A stretch of 64,000 nucleotides of DNA, taken from the NCBI GenBank assembly GCA_963674475.2, contig CAXXFQ010000008.1:310001-374000 (forward strand), written 5' to 3'. The position numbers and the translations under genes were made by a program. Positions 26,075 to 35,138 of the stretch are shown here, piece after piece. Source of the stretch: CAXXFQ01 sp963674475 (GTDB lineage Bacteria > Planctomycetota > Planctomycetia > Pirellulales > Thermoguttaceae). The notes beneath the pieces are model-generated. The model saw only the letters and a list, made by a program, of their open reading frames with translations. It had not been told where the DNA came from and made no database searches. The first letter of the stretch is position 1, and every line of letters starts with the position of its first letter.

Positions 26075-27400
26075 ATGTGGGAAAAGATACGAGTCGTCTT
26101 TAGCATACCCGAACTTCGCCAAAAGATCCTTTTGACTCTTGGCCTTTTGGCGATCTATCGGATCGGTTGGCAGATTCCTTTGCCGATCGTCGATCAGACG
26201 AAGATGACCGCTTTTTTTGGTGCGCAAACGAGCACCGGTCTGGGTCAGCTTTTGAATCAGGCTGCCATGTTCAGTGCCAGCTCTCTGACGCAAGCGACGA
26301 TATTCGGTTTGGGTATCATGCCTTATATTTCGGCCTCGATTATCTTCCAATTGTTGGGGAGTGTTTGGGAACCGCTTGAACGACTCCAAAAGGAAGGTGA
26401 GAGCGGGCGAAAGAAAATTAATGAATATACCCGTTACGCAACGGTGGTGCTCTGTCTTTTGCAGAGTTTCATGTATGTGAAGTGGATGGCTAGTGCCAAC
26501 TTCATGAAGGAAGGGTTCGACACGTTTCAGTGGCAGTTGGCCGCTGTTATGGTCATGACTGCGGGAACGACCTTTTTGATGTGGTTGGGAGAGCAGATCG
26601 ACGAGTACGGAATCGGGAACGGGATCAGCCTGTTGATTATGGCAGGTATCTTGGCCCGGATGCCGGCCTCAGGTATTGAGCTTTTCGGTCCGGTCTTCCA
26701 GAACGGTTTGGAATTGGGCGGCCAGATGGGCGTCGAGAAACTCATCGTTTTGATGCTTTTGTTTGTCGGTGTTGTGGTCGGTGTGGTCTTTATCACACAA
26801 GGACAGCGTCGAATTCCGACCCAAAGTGCCAAGCATGTTCGCGGTCGACGAGTTTACGGTGGAACGCGACAATTTTTGCCGCTTCGAGTAAACCAGGCGG
26901 GCGTCATGCCGATTATCTTCGCCAGTAGTTTGCTTCTGTTCCCAACCGCACTGTTCAACATGTTGCGAGGTTACGGTTCGATCTGGGATTGGTTTTATAC
27001 CATCTTCCAAGATCGAGGATATGTCTACAATATTTTCTATGTGTTGCTGATTTACTTCTTCTGCTATTTCTGGACGGCCATTACGTTCAATCCGAAAGAT
27101 ATGGCGGATAATTTGAAGAATTACGGATCGTTTATTCCGGGTTATCGACCTGGGAAGCGAACGGCCGATTATCTTGAAAAAGTCATGGTCCGGATCACTT
27201 ACGTTGGAGCCGGGTTCCTTGCTGTCGTCGCGATTATTCCGACGGTGGTTGCCACCTGGTGGGGTATTGGCTACGGGGTAGCCAGTTTCTATGGTGGAAC
27301 CGGTTTGCTGATTGCCGTGAGTGTGGCGTTCGATTTGGTACAAAAGATCGACAGTCATTTGGTCATGCGGAATTACAAAGGGTTGTTGGATCGTTCCTAA
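26075..27400 (+). CDS. secY: Protein translocase subunit SecY
   Basis: 441 residues with ten membrane segments. IFGLGIMPYISASIIFQLLGSVWEPLERLQKEGESGRKKINEYTRY is the TM2 region. RLPLRVNQAGVMPIIFA-type sequence (here LPLRVNQAGVMPIIFASS) is the plug-facing signature, and NPKDMADNLKNYGSFIPGYRPGKRTADYL the C-terminal cytosolic loop. It forms the inner-membrane channel for Sec export, needed for the many signal-peptide proteins in this window. Confidence 0.98.
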   Translation: MWEKIRVVFSIPELRQKILLTLGLLAIYRIGWQIPLPIVDQTKMTAFFGAQTSTGLGQLLNQAAMFSASSLTQATIFGLGIMPYISASIIFQLLGSVWEPLERLQKEGESGRKKINEYTRYATVVLCLLQSFMYVKWMASANFMKEGFDTFQWQLAAVMVMTAGTTFLMWLGEQIDEYGIGNGISLLIMAGILARMPASGIELFGPVFQNGLELGGQMGVEKLIVLMLLFVGVVVGVVFITQGQRRIPTQSAKHVRGRRVYGGTRQFLPLRVNQAGVMPIIFASSLLLFPTALFNMLRGYGSIWDWFYTIFQDRGYVYNIFYVLLIYFFCYFWTAITFNPKDMADNLKNYGSFIPGYRPGKRTADYLEKVMVRITYVGAGFLAVVAIIPTVVATWWGIGYGVASFYGGTGLLIAVSVAFDLVQKIDSHLVMRNYKGLLDRS

Positions 27401-27456
27401 TTGCTGGAACAGGCAATTGAGGAACGTCGCAAGGCGTTCTACTGAGAAAAAACGTT

Positions 27457-27492
27457 GCGATCGCGAGGATTACATCGCGATCGCTTGTTTTT
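27457..27492 (+). terminator. Strong terminator after secY
   Basis: Perfect 10-bp stem GCGATCGCGA/TCGCGATCGC with an 8-nt loop, followed by TTGTTTTTATT. It splits the ribosomal cluster between secY and adk. Confidence 0.85.
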
Positions 27493-27621
27493 ATTCGAGA
27501 GACGTTGGTAGACGGTTGTTCATGGCGGGTTGAGGGATTCGGTTGTCCAGCGGTAAGGGACAAGGCCCGATTTTATCTGACTGTGGCTAGAAGAGAAGCA
27601 GGCATTGGAATAGGAGCTATG

Positions 27622-28179
27622 ATGCGCATCGTGTTTATCGGCCCTCCGGGAGCGGGGAAGGGAACTCAAGCAGAGCGTCTGATTGAAAAATATAAAATCG
27701 CCCATCTTTCGACCGGCGACATGTTGCGTGCGGCTCGTGATGCGAAGACGGAAGTTGGAAAAAAAGCAGACGAATTTATGTCCGGCGGTCAGCTGGTACC
27801 GGACGAAATTATTGTAGAAATCATTGGCGACCGTTTACAAGAAGAGGACTGCAAGGGCGGTTATCTATTGGACGGTTTTCCTCGAACGATCGCTCAGGCT
27901 GAGTCGTTGGACGAGATGCTAGCCAAGAAGGAGACGCCGCTGGATGGAGTCCTGGAACTGCGGGTTCCGGAAGAGGCGTTGTTTGAACGATTGGCCGGTC
28001 GAGGGCGAGCGGATGACACGCCCGAAGTGATCCGGCAGCGTCTGGTTGCCTATCGTGAACAGACTGAACCTTTGTTGGATTACTACCAGAATCAGAATCA
28101 GTTGAAGTCGATTGACGGAACCGGTACGGTTGACGAGATCTTTGGCCGGGTCGTCGAAGTTTTAGAACAAGTTTCATAA
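27622..28179 (+). CDS. adk: Adenylate kinase, short-LID form
   Basis: 185 residues from MRIVFIGPPGAGKGTQ, with AGGAG five bases before this second ATG. P-loop GPPGAGKGT, LSTGDMLR and LLDGFPRTIAQA are conserved. The LID is short (GRGRADDTPEVIRQRL) and has no zinc cysteines, as in cyanobacterial-type enzymes. It interconverts ATP+AMP and 2 ADP. Confidence 0.96.
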   Translation: MRIVFIGPPGAGKGTQAERLIEKYKIAHLSTGDMLRAARDAKTEVGKKADEFMSGGQLVPDEIIVEIIGDRLQEEDCKGGYLLDGFPRTIAQAESLDEMLAKKETPLDGVLELRVPEEALFERLAGRGRADDTPEVIRQRLVAYREQTEPLLDYYQNQNQLKSIDGTGTVDEIFGRVVEVLEQVS

Positions 28180-28231
28180 AAGGAAAAGATCCCGCTCGAA
28201 GTGAGTTCGGTGATCGAGGAGCGTCGTAACG

Positions 28232-29017
28232 GTGAAAGTTTTACGATCGTCGCGTGAGATAGGCTTGATGCGAGAAGCGGGTCTCTTGGTCTGGAAAGCG
28301 CATCAGCTGGCCGCATCGATGATCGCCCCGGGTGTCACAACAGGTGAGATCGACGACGCCATAGAAAATTTCTTTATTGAATCCGGAGCGGAAGGCCTTT
28401 TTAAAGGGGTTCCCGGTCCGGTTCCTTTTCCAGCGGTCAGTTGTATGTCGGTCAATGAAGAGGTGGTCCATGGGATCCCCGGTGATCGTCGGCTGAAAGA
28501 AGGAGACATTTTGAGCATTGACACCGGCTGCCGATTGGCAGGTTGGTGTGGCGATGCGGCGGTGACTCATGCGGTTGGAAAGGTTGAGCCAAGGGTTCAA
28601 GAGCTTTTGGATGTGACGAGACAGGTGCTCGATTTGGCAGTCGAGCAGATGGGCCAGTGTACCTTGTGGAGTGAGGTAGCTGCTCAGATGGAGACGTTCG
28701 TCAAAAAACGCGGGTTTTCGGTAGTTGAGGTCTTTGTCGGTCACGGCATTGGACGCGAAATGCACGAAGAGCCACAGGTCCCGAATTATGTAAGCAATTC
28801 GATTCGTCGAAGTGGCGATTTTCGGCTTGTTCCGGGGCTGGTTATCGCCGTGGAGCCGATGGTCAATATGGGGTCAAAGCGAGTGCGGACTCAACCGGAT
28901 CATTGGACACAAGTTACGGTCGATGGAAAACCGAGCGCCCATTTTGAGCACACGATTGCGATAACCGAATCGGGTCCGTTGGTTTTGACGGGACCACCTA
29001 ATGAGGTGGTTTCCTAG
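28232..29017 (+). CDS. map: Methionine aminopeptidase, type I
   Basis: 261 residues with a GTG start; GAGGAG stands ten bases upstream. The metal ligands are in DTGCRLAGWCGDAAVTHAVG (two Asp), GHGIGREMHEEP (His, Glu region), VIAVEPMVNMGS and the final FEHTIAIT. It removes the initiator Met from nascent chains. Confidence 0.96.
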   Translation: MKVLRSSREIGLMREAGLLVWKAHQLAASMIAPGVTTGEIDDAIENFFIESGAEGLFKGVPGPVPFPAVSCMSVNEEVVHGIPGDRRLKEGDILSIDTGCRLAGWCGDAAVTHAVGKVEPRVQELLDVTRQVLDLAVEQMGQCTLWSEVAAQMETFVKKRGFSVVEVFVGHGIGREMHEEPQVPNYVSNSIRRSGDFRLVPGLVIAVEPMVNMGSKRVRTQPDHWTQVTVDGKPSAHFEHTIAITESGPLVLTGPPNEVVS

Positions 29018-29210
29018 GCTTTTTGGGCACGGTGGCAGCGATGAGATTTCGAGTATTGTCCGACAACAGAGGGATGGACGCGGAGTCAATTCTTCGGTTT
29101 TAGCAGCCTCAGCAAGTCAGATTCTGGCTGAAAGAAAGCATTTTTGCCTTTTTTGATCGGTTCGTGGTGGAAATTCACCTTTTCGGACCGAAAAAAAGAG
29201 TCAGAGGGAC

Positions 29211-29240
29211 TTGTAAGGTGAACCGTATTGTGGTTATACT
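29211..29240 (+). promoter_or_regulatory. Promoter ahead of rpmJ
   Basis: TTGTAA at 29211-29216, 18-bp spacer, TATACT at 29235-29240. It would restart transcription for the rpmJ-rplQ block. Confidence 0.6.
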
Positions 29241-29282
29241 GATACGCTTTGTTAGTTTGAGATTTTTGAGGCAAACGGGAAA

Positions 29283-29396
29283 ATGAAAGTCCGAGCTAGT
29301 GTGAAGCGGATTTGCGAGAGCTGCAAAATTGTCCGACGTAAGGGCGTAGTGTATGTAGTTTGTGTGAATCCCCGCCATAAGCAGCGACAAGGTTAA
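29283..29396 (+). CDS. rpmJ: 50S ribosomal protein L36
   Basis: 37 residues: MKVRASVKRICESCKIVRR, then KGVVYVVCVNPRHKQRQG. Three Cys and one His (CESC, C, H) are the zinc ligands of the standard L36. No infA lies between map and rpmJ, unlike in many bacteria. Confidence 0.97.
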   Translation: MKVRASVKRICESCKIVRRKGVVYVVCVNPRHKQRQG

Positions 29397-29502
29397 GGTC
29401 GCACGCCCTTTCCTGGTCTTTAGTCCCTTGGTGGGGGTATTTGGCCTGAGTTGGATTAAGGGCTTGGAAAAATAGATAGCGTGTTTGGATGGAGTAGCAA
29501 GA

Positions 29503-29886
29503 ATGCCGCGTTTGTTAGGTGTTGACATTCCGAATGATCGGCCAACTGTGGTGGCGTTGACTTACCTCTATGGCGTTGGGCCGAAGACAGCTCGTGTTCT
29601 TTGTCGCGAAGCGGGTATTGATCCGAACGTTCGGGCAAAGGAGTTGCGAGAGGATGAGTTGGTCCGCTTGGCGGGGATCCTTGATAAGGATTATACCGTT
29701 GAAGGTCAGCTTCGTCGGACAGTTAATCAGAATATTTCCCGGTTACGCGATATTGCTTGTTATCGAGGTGTGCGGCATCGTCGTGGATTGCCGGTTCGAG
29801 GGCAGCGTACCCGAACGAATGCTCGAACCCGAAAGGGTGCGAAAAAGACAGTTGCCGGAAAGAAGGGGGTCAAGGACCTTCGTTAG
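29503..29886 (+). CDS. rpsM: 30S ribosomal protein S13
   Basis: 127 residues from MPRLLGVDIPNDRPT; GGAG lies about nine bases upstream of this ATG. ALTYLYGVGPKTARVLCREAGI and RHRRGLPVRGQRTRTNARTRKG are diagnostic. S13 bridges the subunits and touches the P-site tRNA. Confidence 0.97.
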   Translation: MPRLLGVDIPNDRPTVVALTYLYGVGPKTARVLCREAGIDPNVRAKELREDELVRLAGILDKDYTVEGQLRRTVNQNISRLRDIACYRGVRHRRGLPVRGQRTRTNARTRKGAKKTVAGKKGVKDLR

Positions 29887-30060
29887 TTTTCGGTTTCTGC
29901 CTGAAGTAGAGGGAGCCGCTGGTTTCCTGGTTGCAGGCGTTTGGATTGAGGAAAGATAGATCGTTTGTTTGTATGGCTAGGTTGGTTAAGAGTCCTAGAT
30001 GAGTTTAGGGTTTCTCGCGAGCCTTGAGTCAGAAAAACATAGCAAGGAGAATCGTAGACG

Positions 30061-30447
30061 GTGGCCAAATCGAAGCCGAAACGACGTAAGACTCGTCGCA
30101 GTGTCGCGATCGGGATCGCCCATGTTAAGGCGACCTTCAATAATACGACGGTGACGATCACCGATACTAAGGGGGATACGCTTTGTTGGGCGACCTCCGG
30201 GTCGAGTGGATTTAAGGGGAGCCGAAAAAGCACCCCGTTCGCCGGTCAATTGGCTGCTCAGCAGGCGGCCGAGAAGGCGATGAAGCTCGGGATGAAAGAA
30301 GTGGATGTTCGGGTGAATGGTCCTGGAAGTGGACGTGAAAGCGCGATTACTTCCTTACAGGCTGCTGGCTTGAAGATCAAATCGATTGAAGATGTTACCC
30401 CGTTGCCGCACAATGGATGTCGTCCGAAAAAACGACGACGTGTGTAA
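30061..30447 (+). CDS. rpsK: 30S ribosomal protein S11
   Basis: 128 residues, GTG start behind AAGGAG. GIAHVKATFNNTTVTITDTKGD, SSGFKGSRKSTPFAAQ-like sequence and the C-terminal VTPLPHNGCRPKKRRRV identify S11 of the 30S platform. Confidence 0.97.
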   Translation: MAKSKPKRRKTRRSVAIGIAHVKATFNNTTVTITDTKGDTLCWATSGSSGFKGSRKSTPFAGQLAAQQAAEKAMKLGMKEVDVRVNGPGSGRESAITSLQAAGLKIKSIEDVTPLPHNGCRPKKRRRV

Positions 30448-30513
30448 GTGTTTTGTCTGCGGTGGTATTAAGGTATATAGACTAATTTTTATACGCTGGG
30501 AGTGGGATCGAGG

Positions 30514-31140
30514 ATGGCTCGTTACACAGGACCGGTTTGCCGAAAGTGTCGACGTGAAGGAACGAAGTTGTTCCTGAAGGGTGCTCGCTGCGACTCGCGC
30601 AAATGCGCAATGGAACGTCGAGATAACCCGCCTGGATCGCAATCCTTTCGGCGTGGGAAAATGACCGATTATGGTATTCACCTTCGTGAAAAGCAGAAGG
30701 TGAAGCGATATTATGGAGTGTTGGAGTCCCAGTTCCGCAAGTATTTTAAAGCGGCGGAACGAGCAAAAGGCAATACGGGTGAGGTTCTTATGAGCCTGCT
30801 TGAGCGACGTTTGGATAATGTCGTCCACCGGTTGGGCTTTGGGCACTCACGTGCCGAGGCGCGACAGATTATTTCGCATGGTCATATTACGGTCAATGGT
30901 CGTCGGCTGGATGTTGCCAGTTACCTTTGTCGGCCGGGCGATGTGATTCGGGCGAAGAGTCGGGCGAAAAGTCTTGAACAAGTGAAAAACAATTTGGCGG
31001 ATAACCCCCGTGGGGTGCCTGAATTTCTCACTTTGGTTGCCAGCGATACTCCGGAAGGGCATTTGGTTCGTCTTCCAGATACTGAAGATGTTTCCATTCC
31101 GGTTCAGTCGCAGTTGATCGTGGAGCTTTGTTCTAAGTAG
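30514..31140 (+). CDS. rpsD: 30S ribosomal protein S4
   Basis: 208 residues from MARYTGPVCRKCRREG. The N-terminus carries a four-Cys zinc motif (CRKC...CDSRKC). The S4 RNA-binding domain with LERRLDNVVHRLGFGHSRAEARQIISHGHITVNGR follows. It initiates 30S assembly. Confidence 0.97.
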   Translation: MARYTGPVCRKCRREGTKLFLKGARCDSRKCAMERRDNPPGSQSFRRGKMTDYGIHLREKQKVKRYYGVLESQFRKYFKAAERAKGNTGEVLMSLLERRLDNVVHRLGFGHSRAEARQIISHGHITVNGRRLDVASYLCRPGDVIRAKSRAKSLEQVKNNLADNPRGVPEFLTLVASDTPEGHLVRLPDTEDVSIPVQSQLIVELCSK

Positions 31141-31215
31141 TCGTGCCGTCGGTCTCTAGGGGGATCGATTTAGGTTGGATGAAATGGCTAAAGCTAGGAT
31201 ATCGGAGGATTCCCA

Positions 31216-32208
31216 ATGCGAATACGATGGCGCGGACTCGAGTTGCCCAGTCAAGTCACCTGCGATCAAGCGGCCCTCACGGATACTTTCGGGCATTTTG
31301 TGGCAGAGCCTTTTGAACGAGGTTTCGGTTCGACGATAGGTAATAGCCTGCGTCGGGTTCTGCTTTCGAGTATTGAAGGTAGTGCTGTGACTCGGATTCG
31401 AATTCGAGGCGCTCAGCATGAGTTCACGAGTGTGCCTGGGGTCGTCGAAGACTTGACCGACATCGTTTTGAATACGAAGTCGTTGGTCGTGAAAAGTGAA
31501 ACCGACCAAGAGCGAGTGCTTCGGATTGAAAAAAATACGAAGGGTGTGATCACCGGCGCTGATGTTTTAACCGACGAATCGGTTACCGTGATTAATAAGG
31601 ATCATGTCATTGCGACGTTGACTGACGACGTGCCATTTGAGATGGAAATGGTAGTCGAAAAAGGTCGCGGATATTTGCCTGCTCAGGAAAATCGTAATCA
31701 AGAGGTTGGCTGGGTTCCGATCGATGCGGCGTTTAGTCCGATAGTTCGTGTCCGGTACGAAGTGGAAGAGACTCGTGTCGGCCAGAAGACGAATTACGAT
31801 CGATTGTCAACTGAAATTTGGACGAATGGCTCGATTTCACCTGAGATTGCTTTTGTTGAAGCGGCGAAGATTTTGCGAAAGCACCTCAACCCGTTTGTCC
31901 AATATCGCGAATTAGGCCCGAAGGTTTTTTCAGAAACGCGTTCGTCGGAATCGGGTGGAGTGGACCCGGCTCTCGAGGCGATTTTGTCGATGAATATTAC
32001 CGAGTTGGACCTTTCGGTTCGGGCGACCAACTGTCTGGAGTCGGACAATATCAATACTGTTCGAGATTTAGTTAGCCATACAGAAGACCAACTTTTGGAA
32101 GTCCGGAATTTCGGCGAAACGACACTCGTTGAAGTGCGTGAAAAACTGGATGAGCTTGGCCTTCATATGGGAATGAAGGTGCAACCTGCCCCGGCCAGCC
32201 CGATTTAA
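31216..32208 (+). CDS. rpoA: DNA-directed RNA polymerase subunit alpha
   Basis: 330 residues behind CGGAGGA. The N-terminal dimerisation domain includes EPFERGFGSTIGNSLRRVLLSSIEGSAVTRIRI, and the C-terminal domain has LDLSVRATNCLESDNINTVRDLVSHTEDQLLEVRNFGETTLVEVREKL. The alpha-CTD binds UP elements and activators. Confidence 0.98.
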   Translation: MRIRWRGLELPSQVTCDQAALTDTFGHFVAEPFERGFGSTIGNSLRRVLLSSIEGSAVTRIRIRGAQHEFTSVPGVVEDLTDIVLNTKSLVVKSETDQERVLRIEKNTKGVITGADVLTDESVTVINKDHVIATLTDDVPFEMEMVVEKGRGYLPAQENRNQEVGWVPIDAAFSPIVRVRYEVEETRVGQKTNYDRLSTEIWTNGSISPEIAFVEAAKILRKHLNPFVQYRELGPKVFSETRSSESGGVDPALEAILSMNITELDLSVRATNCLESDNINTVRDLVSHTEDQLLEVRNFGETTLVEVREKLDELGLHMGMKVQPAPASPI

Positions 32209-32277
32209 TAACGGACGTTCGCCGGAACCATTGTGAATTGGGAAAATACCGTATAGCGTTTTTATTTACGAGATAAG

Positions 32278-32922
32278 ATGCGACACCGAAAAAAAGGCCG
32301 GAAACTCGGCCGCAACCCCAAGCATCAGCGGGCCTTGTTACGAAACTTGGCGAGTGCTTTATTTTTGACCGAGCGTGATGCAGAAGATGATGAAAACGCG
32401 CCTAAGGTCAAAGGGCGGATCGTAACTACTTTACCTAAGGCGAAAGAAGTACGCCCCTTGGTAGAAAAATGCGTGACGCTTGCTTGCAAGAGTCTGCCTC
32501 ATCAAGAGAAAGCAGATCAGCTGTCGACTAGTGCTGAACGTAATAGCGATCAGTGGAAGAGTTGGCGGAATGGGTCCGAGTGGCAAGAATGGAATCAGGC
32601 GATCGCTCCGGTAGTCGCTGCAAGAAGACGCGCTTTGAAGCTTTTGGGAAGCAAGGAAGCGGTCAGCATTTTGTTTAGCGAAGTGGCTCCCCGTTTTGTC
32701 GATCGTGATGGCGGCTATACTCGTATTCTCCAGTTGGCCAAAGTTCGTTTGGGCGATGCCGGTAAACAAGCCATCCTCGAATTTGTCGGTAAGAATGATC
32801 GTGTCAGCACGGCCAGTGTAAAACCGACTTTCGAAGACGAAGCGGATTCCGACAAGGTTTCCGAAGTTGAATCAAAGGAAAGTTCGGCAGAGGAAGTTTC
32901 GCAGTCGGAAGATAAAGAATAA
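32278..32922 (+). CDS. rplQ: 50S ribosomal protein L17 with insertions and acidic tail
   Basis: 214 residues against about 120 in most bacteria. MRHRKKGRKLGRNPKHQRALLRNLASAL and VAPRFVDRDGGYTRILQLAKVRLGDAG are canonical. There is an insertion after LFLTE (DAEDDENAPKVKG), a second of about 40 residues before the RRRALKLLGS helix, and a Glu/Ser-rich tail of about 40 residues. The extra parts would lie on the solvent side of the 50S. I take it as a lineage-specific form. Confidence 0.93.
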   Translation: MRHRKKGRKLGRNPKHQRALLRNLASALFLTERDAEDDENAPKVKGRIVTTLPKAKEVRPLVEKCVTLACKSLPHQEKADQLSTSAERNSDQWKSWRNGSEWQEWNQAIAPVVAARRRALKLLGSKEAVSILFSEVAPRFVDRDGGYTRILQLAKVRLGDAGKQAILEFVGKNDRVSTASVKPTFEDEADSDKVSEVESKESSAEEVSQSEDKE

Positions 32923-33262
32923 GTGCACATGGTTTCCTTGAGAGTCGGTTTTTGAGTCGAATTTAAAGGGTTTTTGAGTTTGACTTTGGGTATGACTTGA
33001 AGTGGTGTACAATACTTCTTTATTTTTAAGATGGTTTTAAGGAAAAATATTCTAAGGACGGTGGCTTGACTGCCGTCCTTTTTAGTGCGCCTCCTCGGTG
33101 TTTATCGGCCGAGGCAAACGGGGCCTTGTTATCATAAGAAGAATGCTTGTGTCAAAGTGAAATGGTTCTGCCGTGTCACTTGAGGGTGAAGCGGCCCTTT
33201 TCCATGAGGCTTGGATCTTCCTTGTCACATGAGCATCGATTGGAATCAAGAGACGGCTTCCG
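32923..33262 (+). other. Spacer after rplQ
   Basis: No certain gene. It has the operon terminator, a promoter-like TTGGGT-16-TACAAT just before it (about 32986-33013), and the 5' region of the metallopeptidase-like gene, which may include a displaced N-terminal reading frame from 33229. Confidence 0.5.
33054..33083 (+). terminator. Terminator of the ribosomal cluster
   Basis: AAGGACGG/CCGTCCTT stem with an 11-nt loop and a TTT end, about 130 nt after rplQ. Confidence 0.75.
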
Positions 33263-33871
33263 ATGCCTTTCTCCCCTTCGAAAGGATTCGATTTCACACT
33301 CCATATGCGGCGGGTGTGCGAGGATATGACAGATCGATTGCCCGTGTTGAGGCATATTGATTTGTCACGGGTGCTTATCGGATTCTGTCAGGTTCGGAAA
33401 CGGACTTCTTACGGTTTGTATGCCTCTTTGACGCCAATGCGTTTTGAAGGGGGGCGGACACAGACAATTCGCCGTGGAAGAAGGTGGACGGTTCCCCGTT
33501 ATAAAACCCCTTCGGGCGTGGAAGCGCTTTATCTGCTCCATTTCTATCTCCCGCGGTTTTTGGAGCTGCCGTTTCAAGAGAAATTGACGACCATCGTCCA
33601 TGAATTGTGGCATATCAGTCCGGAATTCAACGGCGATGTGCGTCGTTACGAGGGCCGTTGTTATGCCCACAGCGCCTCGGGAGATCATGATGTTCAGGCT
33701 GCCCGTTTAGCGACAGACTGGTTGGAACTGGAGCCACCTGCGGAGATATATGGTTTTCTTCGCCACGATTTTGCCGGTTTGGAGTCGAAGCATGGGAAGG
33801 TTTTCGGACATAAACTTCCGACGCCGAAGTTGATTCCCGTTGGTACTTCGGCCGGAGAGCGATTCAAATAG
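33263..33871 (+). CDS. HEXXH putative metallopeptidase
   Basis: 202 residues. VHELWHISPEFNGDVRRYEGRCYAHSAS contains HELWH followed by a conserved Gly/Asp-Arg-Arg block and a further His. Upstream, YGLYASLTPMRFEGG and LYLLHFYLPRFLELPFQEKL match a family of phage-like or housekeeping putative metallopeptidases. The function is unknown. No signal peptide is present. The start is uncertain: the ATG at 33263 has only AAGAGACGG upstream, and another frame from the ATG at 33229 gives a plausible N-terminus that runs out after about 43 codons. Confidence 0.75.
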   Translation: MPFSPSKGFDFTLHMRRVCEDMTDRLPVLRHIDLSRVLIGFCQVRKRTSYGLYASLTPMRFEGGRTQTIRRGRRWTVPRYKTPSGVEALYLLHFYLPRFLELPFQEKLTTIVHELWHISPEFNGDVRRYEGRCYAHSASGDHDVQAARLATDWLELEPPAEIYGFLRHDFAGLESKHGKVFGHKLPTPKLIPVGTSAGERFK

Positions 33872-34148
33872 GGAAGAGAAAGTCACCCCCGATTTCCATT
33901 TGTTTCAAGGAGAGAATATTCCTTGGGGAAAGTTTTGCTTTTTAGATCGCATTTCAGTTTAGTGTAGCGTTGTAGATGAAAGTGGGTGAAAACCGGTGTT
34001 TGCCTAAGTATAGGTGGCGGAACGGTTTTGATTTTTCCATTTTCCTTTCGGTTGCAAGGAATCTGTTTCACTTAAGTGAAATGCGTTTTAAAAAGGGGCG
34101 GGAGTGCGAAAAGCTACTAGTCATTTGAGATAGAGGAGAATTTTTGTG

Positions 34149-35027
34149 ATGGCCGAACATGAAGCCGATTATCGACGCGTCGTTGATCAAGTGGAATCGG
34201 GCGAGTTTTTGCCGGGTACTTCGATTGAGGTGATTCATTCAGACGCTCGGAAATCGAAGCCCCGTTTTGCGGTTTTTGATTTTGATGGAACGTTGAGCCT
34301 CATCCGGGAAGGGTGGCCCGAGGTGATGGTTCCGATGATGGTCGAGTATCTGCAAGAGACCGGGACCGACGAGTCGGCTGAATCGCTTTACGAAATGGCC
34401 AACAAGTTTGTGGCCGAGTTGACCGGCAAGCAGACGATCTATCAGATGATCCGTCTGGCCGAAGAGATCACGAAGCGGGGTGGCACACCGCAAGATCCGA
34501 AGGTCTACAAGCAGGAATATCACGATCGGCTCATGAAGCGGATTACCGAACGTCGCGAGGCGCTTCGCAGTGGCGCTGCCGATCCGGAAACGATGTTGGT
34601 GCCCGGTTCGTATCAGTTGCTCGACGCGCTCAAAGAACAGGGCGTCCAGCTTTATCTGGCCAGCGGGACCGACGAGCCGTACGTGATCGAAGAAGTCAAA
34701 CTGTTGAAGTTGGATCCGTATTTCGGCAAGCACGTCTACGGAGCCCAGGACGATTACAAGGCGTTTTCCAAGGCTCAAGTTATCCAGCGGATTTTGACCG
34801 AAAATGAAGTTCCCGGTGCGGAGCTGATCGGTTTCGGCGATGGTTATGTCGAGATCCAAAACGTCAAGGAAGCGGGCGGCCTGGCGGTCGGCGTTGCCAC
34901 GGATGAAGAGAATCGAAGTGGCAAGCCGGACCAGTGGAAACGCGACCGTCTGATCGGTGTCGGTGCCGACCTGTTGATCCCCGACTTCCAAGAGGTCAAG
35001 CCGTTGATCGACTGGATTTTTGCCTAA
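34149..35027 (+). CDS. HAD-superfamily hydrolase
   Basis: 292 residues from the ATG at 34149, about 11 bases after AGAGGAG. Motif I is FDFDGTLS (near residue 42), motif II LASGTDEPY, and motif IV GFGDGYVEIQ, where the usual second Asp is replaced by Glu. A helical cap of about 110 residues sits between motifs I and II, so the fold is phosphoglycolate-phosphatase-like. The substrate is unknown. A strong terminator follows directly. Confidence 0.88.
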   Translation: MAEHEADYRRVVDQVESGEFLPGTSIEVIHSDARKSKPRFAVFDFDGTLSLIREGWPEVMVPMMVEYLQETGTDESAESLYEMANKFVAELTGKQTIYQMIRLAEEITKRGGTPQDPKVYKQEYHDRLMKRITERREALRSGAADPETMLVPGSYQLLDALKEQGVQLYLASGTDEPYVIEEVKLLKLDPYFGKHVYGAQDDYKAFSKAQVIQRILTENEVPGAELIGFGDGYVEIQNVKEAGGLAVGVATDEENRSGKPDQWKRDRLIGVGADLLIPDFQEVKPLIDWIFA

Positions 35028-35043
35028 GAATAAAGGTGATAAC

Positions 35044-35086
35044 AAAAAGGGATCGCGGTTGATAATCAACTGCGGTCCCTTTTTTT
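35044..35086. terminator. Bidirectional terminator between convergent genes
   Basis: AAAAAGGGA.CGC.GTTGAT and ATCAAC.GCG.TCCCTTTTTT form a 17-bp stem with A and T tracts on both sides. It serves the HAD gene and, on the minus strand, the rhamnosidase gene. Confidence 0.88.
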
Positions 35087-35138
35087 CTGCCAAATTATCA
35101 AAACGAGAGCCGTTTTTCCGGAAGCTTTTGAAGGGGGC

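Noticed and set aside
29018..29282. infA between map and rpmJ
   Set aside because: No frame of about 70 codons with the IF1 motif is present in either orientation.
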